A DNA stretch of 64,000 nucleotides from Dreissena polymorpha (taxonomy: Eukaryota; Mollusca; Bivalvia; Myida; Dreissenidae): positions 34,401,567 through 34,465,566 of the forward strand of contig NC_068365.1 in the NCBI RefSeq assembly GCF_020536995.1, in the 5' to 3' direction. The notes beneath the pieces are model-generated. The model saw only the letters and a program-made list of their open reading frames with translations. It did not search any database and was not told the DNA's origin. The first letter of the stretch is position 1. Each line of letters starts with the position of its first letter. The position numbers and the translations under genes were made by a program. Shown here in pieces: positions 24,532 through 37,571 of the stretch.

Positions 24532-25698
24532 TCGAGGGCATCAAACTCCACACCGTACTTAGTATACAAACAATATATGCAAATTATAACACATTTCATA
24601 CGTAATACAATCAACGGCTTTTACATTACAATATGAACAAATAATGTTATAAATTTACAATTTAAGTCCCTTATCACAGCTACACTGGAAAAGGGGTAAC
24701 AACAGTTACAGATCATTAAATTAAATTGCAAATCATTAAAGTGATTTATTTTGCTTAGTACATGACAATGTAAGGACTGTTGTAAGAGTGTGTCTAGTTT
24801 TGTTCATTTTGCAATTATAAATAAACATTTTTATAAAAACAAAAAATAAATTTAAAGGTCCACTGTATTTGCATGTCCCAATATAAAGGAATGCATATTA
24901 AGAAAGTTCGAAAAGTGATAACACCCGGAAAAATATTCTTTGATTAAATTATTGACTTTTTCTAAATATTAGGCTGTAAGAGATGATGGTCAAAATCGAC
25001 GAAAAAGTGGTTTCATTTTAATAATTCCTCGGCATTTATTCTTAGTTAGCGTTTTAAATTTTCCAAATGCTTTTATGCAAAAATTTGAACATAAATGTAC
25101 GCATGTTTGATTGTGGGTTTTATTTAACTTTTCTCTCCCGATTATCTTATTGGAAACCAGCAAATGTTATTAATTATCGTAATTCTCTTTTAAATACAAC
25201 TGATTATGTTAATCGAAAGTACTTCTCCAAATTAAGGAACTCAACTCTTTTTGAAAATCTTTTAGATTTTCATTCAGTCAACTGTTCTTTTAAAAATTTG
25301 CTTCAGCAGAAAAAAAACCCCTGTATTTTGCAAAAAGACTTATGTAGCCTTATCGGCGCTCTCGTTTAAAGAACGTTCACATCGTGTCAGTTAATATCAG
25401 TGATCTGTAACCTGTCACCGTTGCTATTTTTACAACTCTAAATAATTGTAGGACTCTATTTTGATATTCTGGAAATTCCAAAACAATCGACAGTGATACC
25501 AAAAATAGTTTGACCTTGGTTTTTCCCAATCTTAATATAGCACAATTAAGCGGGATACCGATATAAAAATAAATTATTATGCGTTGTCTATGAAACTAAC
25601 GATACAAACAATAAATAATCTGATGTGTATTCCAAATTAGATTTTCAGGAAACCGGGAACACCTTACCAACTTGCAAACAATATAATTTCCGTTGCAG
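24532..25698. other. Region upstream of the IAP gene
   Basis: No additional BIR exon was recognised here. A plus-strand open stretch of about 100 codons (25067-25369) has AT-driven composition and no motif. The promoter or earlier exons of the IAP gene may lie here unseen. Confidence 0.4.
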
Positions 25699-25720
25699 GA
25701 CAAAACGGCTCCACAATCTG

Positions 25721-28700
25721 ATGGCGCATAACTCGGCAGATGTAGTTGCAAATAAACAACGACAGGAAACTCCGACTCCAAGCACGCTCGGGATCAGCAC
25801 AATAAAGCCGAAGTTTCCGCACTATGCGCAGATTTCCAAGAGGTTTGAGTCTTTCGAAGAGGCAGCGAACCCCTGGCCGAAGCATTCCCCTGTAAAGATC
25901 GAGGACCTAGTTGAGGCAGGATTGGTGTACACAGGTACGTGTCAACTGACAGATGGGATTCCCATATCATTGAATTTGAATGATTGTTTTGCTTTTCAGA
26001 AAATTCCATGGCTACTGTTGGATGAGTCAACAGTGACACATTCAAGTACTTAAACAATTATAATGCTGTTCATAGGATGGTCATTTTGAAAGAACGCAAC
26101 TCCTAAATGTCATTTTAAGAAAACGAATGTTGGGCTTATCATAAGGAATAACTGAAAGATGAGTCATGAAATCTTAAAAAAACATGCATCTACAAGTACT
26201 TAGTAATAATGCTGTTTGTGGGGACAAAGAGGTGTTGCTATATTCTTTATGACAAGTTCGTGAGTTTCAATTGTTAAATCAGCAATCATTTGTTATGCTT
26301 CAATGACAGCTGGCATGCACTTGAGTCATGTGCTGTATTAACTTTTAAGACTTCCTGCATTACATCATTACATGACTTTTATGACTTACATGTTTCATAA
26401 TATATAAATAGAACAAAACAATTTTAAATTGAGTGTTAGACTTTTTTACTTGCCATCATAATTTGTATTTAGATCTTAATAAGAGGATTTCAGTTTAATA
26501 ATCTGTTACCTTTTTTACAACTTGGAAATTTGTGTATAGTTGTGTGACATTTTTGATGCTTTACAAATGATTGCTTAACTTAAGGTTGACCAGTCCTATC
26601 CTTGTATAATTATTTAATGTTTGTTTTTAAAGTTTTACATCAAAACTAATTGCATCACTTATTTAAGATAAATGTGTGCTTTTCACTTAATTTGAGAATA
26701 AGAAATAAAGGATTTTTTCTTCTTCTGATACAGCACTCCTTTTAAATAGAAGTTTTTGTGCCGGTGCATATTGGTTAAGAGGTGAAAACTGGACAAAAGG
26801 TGCTCAGTTGGGTGTTAGTTTAAAATTATTTATATTGTAAGTGTTTACAGGTGGATAAAGGGGAAATAAATGAAATAAATTGTATATAAACCAAAAAGTT
26901 GATAAAGCAACATGCAATATAATTTGCCTAAGTTAAAGCTAGTATTTAAATTGCTATAATTGTTTAAAAAAAAATCAGAACACATTGAAATTCATTTAAA
27001 AGTTAACAATTGTCACATGTCATGCGATCCCAATTTATGTTCCATATAAAGTCATGTTTGTTTAGTTGCTGTATTTAAAGATGATACTTCCAAAATTTAT
27101 ATGATAATGAATATTTAAACCTTGCAAACCGGTAACTTACAACTGCAGTCAAAAGCTTCAGAACAAATGTTGTATATTTGCAGGCGTTGGTGATAGTGTT
27201 CGATGCTACCACTGTGGTGGTGGGTTGCGTAACTGGGAGGATGGAGATAGCCCTATGGAAGAGCATGCGAAATGGTACCCAAACTGCCAGCACGTCCTCA
27301 TAGCCAAAGGGAAGCAATTCATTCAACAGATTGGATCTGGACAACGACCGGAGACTGATGGACAAATCCAGAATGTAAGCAGCAATAAATAAAAAAGGAA
27401 ATTATGCCATATTGATAAATTATTAATTCTATTACACATTCTATGTGAATGTATTTGAAATAAGTCATATTATTGACAGTTTTAACGTATCCGTTAAGTC
27501 TGTCAATTTAATAGATTGAAGAAAGCACTTAAAGTCATATATTAAGTTAAACAACAAATTTCATTACGATAACAATGTAAAACAAGTATGGATACATACT
27601 GTTCTGTGAAGTAAAAATGATGTTTCTTAGGTAAGAGATGATACAGATAATAACATTAGTACGTGAAGTTTTAAATGTTCCTTATACTCCTATAAACTAT
27701 ATGTAATAGTTATGTACAATGGAATAATTTAGCTCAAAGTAAAGAAGACAGATCCTTAATTATGTTCAATACTGATATTCAAGTGTCTGTTCATATGAAC
27801 ATGCCCAGATCTGTATATTTATTTTAGCAGCGGCCAGCGGTTCACAAGAAAGATCCATTTGAAAAGGACAAAATCATTATTCAAACATTAAAGGAGTTTG
27901 ACTTTTCTGAAGACCAATCAAAACAAGCCATACAATTGTATATGCTAAAAAATGGAGGTAAAATAAACATTTTTTACAATTTTATAAGTAAAAAAAAAAA
28001 AAGATAATTAAATATAAACCTACCTGTTAAAAAATATTTTGCTGTCATTCAAAGGTGATCTTGAAGGATTCATTTTTATGAGCATGTGTACTTTATTTTC
28101 ATTTATTAAGTACTGTATATTTTAGTACTAATATTTGTTGACATTTTTGTTTATTATGAACATGTTGAAATATATCCGTTTATTAAGCATAGATAAGCTG
28201 ATCTTTTCTAAGACAGATAACTTATAATAAAAATAACATAAGATTTTATTAGAGTTTTCTCCCTTGCATTATACAGAAAATTAACTTTTATATAGCTGAC
28301 ACAAATTTTTTACTTGCAGAAAATGCTTACATAACAATACAAGTTCTGCTTTTGTTTGAAAATTAATAAAATGAAATTATTCAATATAAATCTTGGCGTT
28401 TGATTAATAAAAATAGTGTTTCAATGTTTAGGAAAGAAAAATTACGAGGCAAAAGATTTGATGGTTATTCTTTGGGAGGTCGCTGAAAACCCTGATATTT
28501 TGAACATTTTGAATAATCACAACGACCGAACAGCAGAATGCAGTGAAGGAATGGAACGCATGACTGTGGATGATGAGCCTGAAGATGAAGGTATGTTTCA
28601 GATGCATTGTAAATTGTAATTGATGGTAACTAATTCAGATCAAGTTCTGTTTGACATGTTTTAGCTTAGAACTTTCTGGTTTGAATCGATTCGTAGGTGT

Positions 28701-29229
28701 TGTGGAGGACAAGTGTCACTGTGTAATATGAGTGAATGCATTATTATTAATTTCATTAATTCTGAAGCTCCCTGGTCCAACATTAAAAGCGGTTCAAGCC
28801 GAATTTAAGTCTTGATTGGAAATAAAAGCCATTGACAAACAAAGCAGTTATTTTACAATTTAGAAATGCCAAGACTCAATTTTATTATATGCTATAAATA
28901 GAACATCTCACTGTCTTTAATTTTTCCAATATATTTTCATGTGGATAAGAAAATGTGAATTCTCAATATTATTAACAGCTGATGCCATGTCATCTGCCGA
29001 TATCGCCACATTAGAAGAGGAAAACCAATCATTGAAGCAGAAAACCCTCTGCAAGATCTGCTTGGACAAGCGTGCAGACATCATATTCTTGCCCTGCGGT
29101 CACATGGTCAGTTGTCCAATGTGTGCTCCGGCCTTGGCCTGTTGTCCGATCTGTCGCAAAGGAATCATGGGTCTTGTTAAGGCTTATTTCGCAACTCGAT
29201 CTGAACTAGTTGACTGTGAAGATTCTTAA
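25721..29229 (+). CDS. Inhibitor of apoptosis protein (BIR-UBA-RING), five exons
   Basis: Exons: 25721-25934 (the spliced exon may begin at 25699 after TTGCAG), 27184-27374, 27831-27957, 28432-28590 and 28979-29229. All junctions are GT/AG and keep phase, giving about 313 residues from the ATG at 25721. The BIR domain (about residues 38-112) has RFESFEEAANPWP, GLVYTG, then zinc ligands C79, C82, H99 and C106. Residues about 136-195 resemble the UBA domain of cIAP/XIAP proteins (FDFSEDQSKQAI, KNYEAKDLMVILWE). An acidic linker follows. The C-terminal C3HC4 RING has C255, C258, C270, H272, C276, C279, C286 and C289, with the ending GLVKAYFA. Expected role: cytoplasmic E3 ubiquitin ligase that restrains caspases or death-receptor signalling. 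It has one BIR, fewer than vertebrate cIAPs; earlier BIR exons could lie upstream, so the start is provisional. A decayed copy lies at 43.9-45.7 kb. Confidence 0.9.
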
Positions 29230-31021
29230 AATAAATCCACATCGCACCTAGGTTACCGATCCAACATTAACACTCTAATATTAACAATGAATATATCTAT
29301 CTCTCAAGACATCGTCTATTTTGTTTTATGCTTATGCTTAATTTTAATTCAAGTGATCCACACCAAATATCTACTGGCCTTAGCTTCTAACTTCACTTTA
29401 AATTCAATCTCTATATTTGAATTGCCAATAGCCAACCATTGACCAATATCTTAATCATAAATGGGTATTGACTTCTGTTTCTTAAATCTGTATATTTCAT
29501 CCAGGATAATAAAGATAATAGAGATATCTGAAAGATGATATGAATGAAATAAAAACAGAATTGGATATATAATGAGGGATACAATAGTCATATTGTCACA
29601 TTACTCTGATATTGTCACCCATTTATATTGTATTAGATGACATTTGCGTTAATCTGCTTTCAAAGACTGAACAACATATAATAACTCCAATTATACAAGT
29701 GCATGCAGTATTGTGTATGATGATGTATATCTTTAGTCCTTAAAATATGTTTAAAACTTAAAAGAGTGTAGAGAACAGCTTTCATTTGCTTCAAGTTGCG
29801 ATTGGTTTAAGCTAGGTGAAATGTGAATTTATTCTTAGTGTTTTCTGTAGTAATGTGAATAAGAGAAAATACCACAGTCTTTCAGTTATTATAAGGCAGA
29901 AGTATTAAATGTTAGATATGTGTGCTAAGACTGCTGGTATCCGCATATGCGCACTATCAACAAACTCTTTTATTTCTAACACGTCAAATAAGCACTGTAT
30001 TGATTATGCCTATAATTATGATCTCAATATTTTCAGTATTACAAAAAGCGAATTTCTAACTGTAATTGCATATGCGGATATCAAACTCCGCATAGTTAAA
30101 TGTTACAAATACCATGAAAGCCCTGCAATAAAGACAATTGTTTTATCATTAACGTTAAAACCAGAAAACAGCATTTAAGATGCGTTTAACTGATGTAAAC
30201 ACATTTTTAAAAAATCCGCCATCCAATAAACTGTGGTATCTTCACAGTCATCTAGTTCAGATGGTAATGGCGAGAAACAATGTCATCAAATTCAGTTTAT
30301 TGATAGGAAAACGCATTACGAAGATTGGACATGGGGCGTAAAATTCGGTTTATCTAAACCGCAAGATATATGAACATTACACACACACACATACTATTAA
30401 TGGAAAAATTATGACAACATTGAGGATTAGATTCCGTGTTTCGTGCCAAGAATGCTGTATAAAGACATTACACCTCGAAGAGGACTGTTTGAGGGCATTC
30501 GTTGTGTTATAATGTGTAAATTATATTTCGAAAATAAGAGAAATTACTCTTGTACTGTGTTCATAAACTGGTCCTATTTTAGATAAGTGTTTTCGCTGAG
30601 TTATGCATTTTCGCTGAGAAGTGTTTTTCCTTAGTGTCCACAAATACTTAACAATTGTATCAAGCTTTTGTAAATGTTACATTTAATTTTGTAAAAAAGT
30701 ACATCTCGGTAAGAATGTGCACTGTTTAATTGAATTATCAACTACTCATGTAAATAACCCGCATTTATGTCTGGTTGATGTTTCTTACAAAATGTAAAAA
30801 TGTATATGTGTTATTGTAATCTTATTATTTGGAATTATTTTGAATCCGTTGTTTACTAAAAGATAGTGATCAATGTAAATAATGTCTTTGCTATTTGCTT
30901 TGTTTAATTTGTTATGCAGTTTAAATTGATATTGAGCTTTGTAATAATCTGTGATAAGTTATGTTAATGGTGTTATAATCCTTGCCTTCTTAATATTAAA
31001 AAACAATTATCAAATAGTTTT
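29230..31021. other. 3' UTR of the IAP gene and intergenic DNA
   Basis: AATAAA occurs just after the stop (about 29232) and again near 29548; either could serve polyadenylation. Inverted 13-bp words TATCCGCATATGC and GCATATGCGGATA lie about 130 bp apart (29938 and 30069) and may mark a small foldback. No further exon seen. Confidence 0.4.
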
Positions 31022-32640
31022 TATACGCCCGTCTATGACGGGACGTATTATGGTATACCCCGCGTCCGTCTGTCCGTCCGTCCGTCTGTCCGTCCGTATG
31101 TCTGTTAATGTCGTACGCTACGTCAAATATCCTTTGACAGATTTTCTTCAAATTTTAACACAATCTTAATATTGATAAACCCTGATCCCCTTTCGTTTTT
31201 GACGGAATTCTGAATTGTCGTTCCAGAGTTATGGGACTTTGTTCGTCAAAATTTCGTGATTTCATTGAATGTCCTACTGTAGCTATATAAAAATGTTAAA
31301 GTTGTTATAACTTTGGTATGCTTGGACCTAGAGTCTTGAAACTTGACGTGAAGGTTGGCCAGAACTAGTAAGTAACCACTGGACATTTCAAGGTCATTCA
31401 TTTGAAGGTCAAGGTCACTGGGACCTTGAATGTAAAAATGTTAAAGTTGTTATAACTTTGGTATGCTTGGACCTAGAGTCTTGAAACTTGACATGAAGGT
31501 TGGCCAGAACTAGTAAGTAACCCCTGGACATTTCAAGGTCATTCATTTGAAGGTCAAGGTCACTGTGACCTTGAATGTAAAAATGTTAAAGTTCTTATTT
31601 CATGTTATAACTTTGGTATGCTTGTACCTAGAGTCTTCAAACTTGAAATAAAGATTGGCCAGTACTAGAAGATGACCACTGGTCATTTCAATGTCATTCA
31701 TTTGAAGGTCAAGGTCACTGTGACCTTAAATTTTAAAATTTTAAAATTGTTATAACTTTGGTATGCTTGGACATAGAGTCTTCAAACTTGACATGAAGGT
31801 TTGCAAGCACACTTAGATGACCACTGGTCATTTCAAGGTCATTAATTCTAAGGTCAAGGTCACACAAGGTCACTGTGACCTTAAATGTTAAAATGTTAAA
31901 ATTGTTATAACTTTGGTATGCTTGGACATAGAGTCTTCAAACTTGACATGAAGGTTTGCAAGCACACTTAGATGACCACTGGTCATTTCAAGGTCATTCA
32001 TTCTAAGGTCAAGGTCACTGTGACCTTAAATGTTATTGTTGTTCATGTATCCTACCGTAGCTCAAATATCCCCCGATGGATTTTTTATACGCCCGTCTAT
32101 GACGGGACGTATTATGGTATACCCCGCGTCCGTCTGTCCGTCCGTCCGTCCGTCCGTCCGTCCGTCTGTTAATGTCGTACGCTACGTCAAATATCCTTTG
32201 ACAGATTTTCTTCAAATTTTAACACAATCTTAATATTGATAAACCCTGATCCCCTTTCGTTTTTGACGGAATTCTGAATTGTCGTTCCAGAGTTATGGGA
32301 CTTTGTTCGTCAAAATTTCGTGATTTCATTGAATGTCCTACTGTAGCTCAAATATCCTTCGATGGATTTTTTTCAAATTTCAACACAATCTTAATATTGA
32401 TAAACCCTGATCCCCTTTCGTTTTTGACGGAATTCTGAATTGTCGTTCCAGAGTTATGGGACTTTGTTCGTCAAAATTTCGTGATTTCCATGATCATGTA
32501 CTTATAAAATAAACCATGTATTCAAATACAAATAAACTGAAGTAAAAAAATGATTCAAAGGGTTATTTATTACCTTACTACTTCATTGGCGAACGACGGG
32601 CGTATCATGCGCTCATGGCGCAGCTTTTATTATTCTTTAT
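31022..32640. repeat. Nested composite ACGCCCGTC repeat element
   Basis: Starts TTATACGCCCGTCTATGACG and ends near GACGGGCGTATCATGC, so its ends are short inverted repeats. The first about 260 bp (31022-31285, including a GTCC array) recur almost unchanged at 32087-32345. Part of this, from about 32335 to 32490, recurs a third time. Between the copies lie about five tandem units of 140-160 bp, each with TTGTTATAACTTTGGTATGC, a 'GAGTCTT(G/C)AAACTTGA' word and AAGGTCAAGGTCACTGTGAC. ORFs here are repeat artefacts. Confidence 0.9.
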
Positions 32641-33652
32641 ATGTGCTCTCGTTCAATTCTTTGCGTCATGGTCATTTTTTTACCGGGAATATAAAATACT
32701 AATCATAATAGATCTAAAACTAATGATAGATTTTTGTAAGTCATATTGAAATATCGCTATGATAGCATTTTCAAACCTCCTTCAGTGTTTGGATGGTGTT
32801 AAACATGGATGTGAAATAGATTGTTCGTATATGTTATACAGGACAACAGGCACAATTGACCAATTACAAGGCAGCGAAACTACCCTATCGTTTAAATACA
32901 TTGTTTTCGGCATAGCCGTTTTGCCCAGCGTTTCACCTTAAATGTCTCGCATAACGACGGCAGACCCAAATGAATACATTCGCAATATTTCATTGGCTGA
33001 TTTGAGCATAATCCCCCGGAACACTGGCAACATCACCGCGTCGTTTTAGTATAGGACGTAACAGTGAACGGGAATTGTGAACTACTCTCTGCATGTTCAT
33101 ACGAAACATTGACACACTTTTTGGCCCAGTTAAAATTACGCATTACCGGTAAATTCCATACCCAAGACTTGCAGAGTCAGAGCTGGGTCAGTAAATCGTA
33201 AGGGGGGATAAGAACGTACTATCAATAAACGCCTTTTGTTGATTACTCAGAATTGCTTTCAAGATATCAAATAACAATTTAATGGAAAGACATGAATGAA
33301 AACTTATCGGTTAATGCCATTTGTCTTGTATTGTGAGACAAAATACCGAAATAGTTAAGTGTACATGATAGAAGGGACATCGTTTAATTATCTAGAATCG
33401 TTTCCGCAATCCAGAAAAGACGACCGACATTTGCCAGTTTGCTTTTCATAACGCAGTTCAATTTTCTATCGGAAAGTATCGTGGTGTGATATTCAATTTG
33501 CAAGACGCAATTATATTTACTTGCGTCATGCAAAAATGCTGCCAGCATAGCATCAGCCAAGCCTGCGCATCCTTTCAGTCTTGTCCGGATATGCATACTG
33601 AGGAGGATACTCAGGACATACCACGAAACCTTGCGTGTTTTTGAAGCGGAAA
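32641..33652. other. Intergenic DNA, no gene seen
   Basis: Short ORFs only (32759-32941 plus, 33384-33596 minus), without recognisable domains. Confidence 0.4.
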
Positions 33653-33706
33653 GCGTAGCCCCTGTCCAGATTGTGCAATTGCACAGACTGGGCTTGAGCT
33701 ACGCTC
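33653..33706. repeat. Short hairpin repeat
   Basis: AGCGTAGC at 33653 pairs with GCTACGCT at 33699-33706. The centre TGTGCAATTGCACA (33673-33686) is a perfect palindrome, and CCTGTCCAGA pairs loosely with ...CTGGGC. The words match a repeat I recall from bivalve genomes. Confidence 0.7.
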
Positions 33707-33780
33707 ACCGCATATGCCATAATACCAATTTGTGCATGACGCAGATGTAACAGTGTTATCTTAATGTGTGGAAAGAAAAC

Positions 33781-34042
33781 TGCGTCTTAATCAAATGGCA
33801 ACCACATGTTTCGATGACGATACGTTCGCGCGTGTGATCAAATCACAAAATAGTGTTCGTAAATACAAATTATACGTGCCCTCACATGGCTTATTATGAA
33901 CTTATTTCTCCGTCATCGAAACATGTGCGAAACATGTGGTTGCTATTTGATTAAGACGCACACATTTTACTACGTGAGCTTAAATCATGTGAGGACACAT
34001 GGCTTATTATGAACGTATTATGAACGTATCGTGATCACACGC
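33781..34042. repeat. Foldback element with nested inverted arms
   Basis: 33781-33820 (TGCGTCTTAATCAAATGGCA...) is an inverted copy of 33911-33960. The right arm carries an extra 10 bp that duplicates ACATGTTTCG. A second pair follows: CGCGTGTGATCA near 33830 against TGATCACACGCG near 34031-34042. CACATGGCTTATTATGAAC occurs directly at about 33884 and 33995. This is a mosaic of inverted and direct repeats without an ORF. Confidence 0.75.
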
Positions 34043-37000
34043 GGTGGATATGAGACTATTAAGTGAAAAATAAGAGAACACAAAGAACACAATAATACTT
34101 TAGTATGTTTCTAATTTAATAGCTTCGAAACGTTATTTCTACCTTTGTATTCAAAATCATAATATATACGTCGAATATCTTTTTTAAAGGTATTTCTTGG
34201 TTTTCCTTTCTGTAAGCGTGCACAGATCGCCTTATCAAGATCAACAGTAAAGCAATTTTATGAAAATCTTCTATTTTGCCTCAATACTTTCGAAATTGCT
34301 TATTTCCGTATGAGGAAAATAATTTGAAATTGCATAATACGGAAACGACGTCCCCAATTGAAGTAGTATTTGATTAGTTACAAAAAAGCTGTCAAAATTT
34401 TTAACCACAAGGCTAATTTTTGTTATGATTGTACTGGTCACCATAATGTGAGTTTTAACGATACAGATGATTGAAATAAGTATAAGAGTCAGAATATTGG
34501 ACACGCGTAACTTTGTTAATTTACTGTTAAACATTACACGCTTTAGATTGTAAGTATAGATGAAATAAATACTATTTAACTGTATGAAATTACACATTTA
34601 AGTTCTAAGTTCGACATAAGGAAATCGGTAAAACGTGTTACCATCCATTAGCATTATACGTATACTGTTAACGAGATATACCGCGAGATATACCGGTACT
34701 ATTTCAGTTTCATTATTCAACATTATTTGAAACAACTTATGCAGTGATCATGATCATTGTAAAAAATAAACTCCACAATGCTTCGTCAATAATATTAAGA
34801 AGTATTTGTTGATGCATCGTTTTTATTGAAAGATTAAACGGCGATTTTCTGGTTCGTTCGTAAAGCCAACTTTCGTAAATACCCGAAAATTAATAATTGG
34901 CGCAGTCTATGTACCGATAGCAACAATAATGAGAAAGCTTGTTTGATATTAGCGTTTATAGAGACAGTATACAAGTTGTTAAACGCGTTATTGTTAGTGG
35001 GTGTAACAATATTGATACAGTGTTGGATCTTTGTGGATGTCGGTTCTAAAGCGTGAGTCGGTTAAAACAACGGATAGATCATCCGGGTCGCTGTGACAAC
35101 CAACGGGGTTACAGGTTAATGTGTGACTAAGTTTCTTTCTACCAACATTTACCAACTGCACTACCTTTGACTGGTTCATTTTAATAATGTATAGATCTTG
35201 TATTGTTTTCTAACAACAGCATATTGTGTTGCAAGTTGGGATAACTAAAACACAGATGCAGACGGAGAAAACTGTTCAAACTTAAGTATAATCTGGTAAG
35301 TATATATGTATCTCGTATTCCCAATGCCCGCCCAATGCCCGTGGACAGGCTTGACATCTCGTATGTAATAATTATTAATAATATTTAAATATTAAGTGTG
35401 TATACATTTAAGTTGGTAAGTACTAGTTTTTCTGTAAGGTCAATGTGTCGAATAAGAAACGTGTATGCAACAAATAATTAAACTTCTTTTATATTGTAAT
35501 CAAAATATTGTTTAGTGTTGGTCTTGCTTGATTTCGTCCTAAAGTCATGTCGTTCGACGAAAGCTGCATACCTTGAGACGGAGACATCAGCCCAGTGACA
35601 TGACGTGCCTTCTGGAATCTATTGGGAATTTTATACAAGTGAGACACTTTTAAAGGTAAATACATGTACTAATTATATTAACCGCCGTTTACGGGATATT
35701 GATTTGGCTTTGATTGTCGGTCTGTTCTTCCCTACGTCCGGAAAAACCTTTGTGTCCGGAGCCAGATCTCGGACCTGTTTTGTCTTATTTCATAGAAACT
35801 TGGTGTGATTGTATATATGTATACGAGAATGATGCTCATTAAAGAACGTCGCAATTAATTTGCAAATACATGTAGATTAGCTATGACCCTTTTGACTTTA
35901 AAAATAAGCACACTTTTGTGTCTTGAGCCACATTTTGAACTTTATCTCAATAACATATAAGCCACAGCCATTAAACTTATCGCAGGTATTCTCAATTTTA
36001 GAGTGGAGGATGATTCTCATGAAAGACCAATAAACCTAGAGGCAAGGTCATGGTCACACATAGAAGTCCAAGATCATAAATCGGGTGAATTATTCATAAT
36101 TAAGCAATTACATAAAAAATCATCGATAGATTTTGTAATTATATTCTATAGTTGATCTCCTTAATGTGGTTGTGTGTAACTGGCAAGGCTTAGGTCCCTA
36201 GGACCAAGATGAAGGTCAAACACTTTGGTCCAATATAAGAGATGTTGATTAAATATTCCTTATTTTGTTATGATTCTACCTTACATCAAGTGATTTTCCA
36301 ATGTCCTGATGTAATTGATCATCGTTTTCATGCAGCAGTGAGGCGCATGCAAAACCAATGTTGCTATGGTCGATTTCAAGGTTACCTCGATTGCACACCG
36401 CCGTTTAATAGCATAGTTATCACCACTTGTTCCTTAAGATATCTGTATATAAGCTGTTCTAAGATTTTTTTAGACTATTTTCTTTTATAGTTCTGCACAC
36501 ATCCATAAACACAAATTATTTTTCGGAGGATATAATTTAAACTAATTTGCTTGTTTTGCCTTTACATGTATGACATAAAACTCAAAAGGCAGCCGCGTTA
36601 CTATTGGTACCTGTTTAAATCATCGATTTGTTATACTCGTTTGGGGATTTTCAGTTCCTTTGTTTGGTAAGGAAGTCTTCTGCAATATCAAACACGTTTT
36701 GTTTTTAAAACACGATAAACCTTCAATAGAAAAATAACCTCTCTTCTTGTTAAATATAATTATGAACGTATGGTATATGTATACATAGGAGAAAATATAG
36801 CTGCTTTCTGGGTAAGTAAATGGACGGGCTAAATCGCTTCATCCGATAAAAACATTTTGCATCGATCCTTTAAAAACGTTACCATGTTACCACCATGACG
36901 TTTTCAGCGTTTCTGCTTACCATAGAGCATGCATGGTTTCTAAGATCCGGAACTCGGGCATGTCTGTAATAAGTGACCTTCGTACGTAATGATCCGATGG

Positions 37001-37571
37001 GATTCAGTGGTGATCTCAAGTAGGTTACGAAAGAGAAAGTAATTTCATTTTGTAAACTTCATTTTAACATAAAAAGCTCTCCTTTTCATTCTATGTCAAC
37101 AAGGAATATTGAGGCAATTTGTCATCACTGATCATTTTCTTGAGCCGTTGGTAATTTCCTTTCATGTTTCGCGTTGAACCTGTGTTATATCTTTTATTGT
37201 GTTCCGCTGTCGCGTGTCGCTCTTAAAAACGCATTTGAACGTGACATACGACCAGGATCTGCGATGCGTATGTATTAGGCTTCAATACGTAGCACGTTTG
37301 ATTTGTAAACATGCATCTATTCATTATCGTGGTATATTTGTACATTAATGCATTGGAGGAATTTACTCCATTTTGATATAAAAGAAAGAACCAACAAGGT
37401 GAAATGATTTTTGCTGAAGTAAAGACATGCTGGCAGTTACAAATTAAATTGAAGATAAATAATGTGTATTGTGTACGTCGGCTTGCGCGCCTATTCAAAA
37501 GCAATTTATAAAAAAAAAACACAAGAATTCTCATGTTTAACATTCAATCTCTAAGAACAAAACTGTCTATT
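34043..37571. other. AT-rich intergenic DNA with a bivalve-type repeat fragment
   Basis: About 35880-36240 contains ordered words (CTTTTGTGTCTTGAGCCACA, 'AAGGTCATGGTCACACA', 'CCTTAATGTGG') of a known bivalve repeat style. Elsewhere only short ORFs without motifs. Confidence 0.4.

Noticed and set aside
25067-25369. 100-codon plus-strand frame upstream of the IAP gene
   Set aside because: Composition follows the AT-rich background and no BIR or other motif is present.
27075-27365. Minus-strand frame of 96 codons
   Set aside because: It is antisense to the BIR exon of the IAP gene; a matching shadow occurs in the pseudogene at 43897-44159.
29938-30081. Inverted 13-bp words as a foldback element
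   Set aside because: The arms are short, contain a self-palindromic ATAT core and the sequence between them is unremarkable; chance is possible.
32030-32233. Short frames in the ACGCCCGTC element
   Set aside because: They recur with each repeat copy and contain the translated GTCC array.
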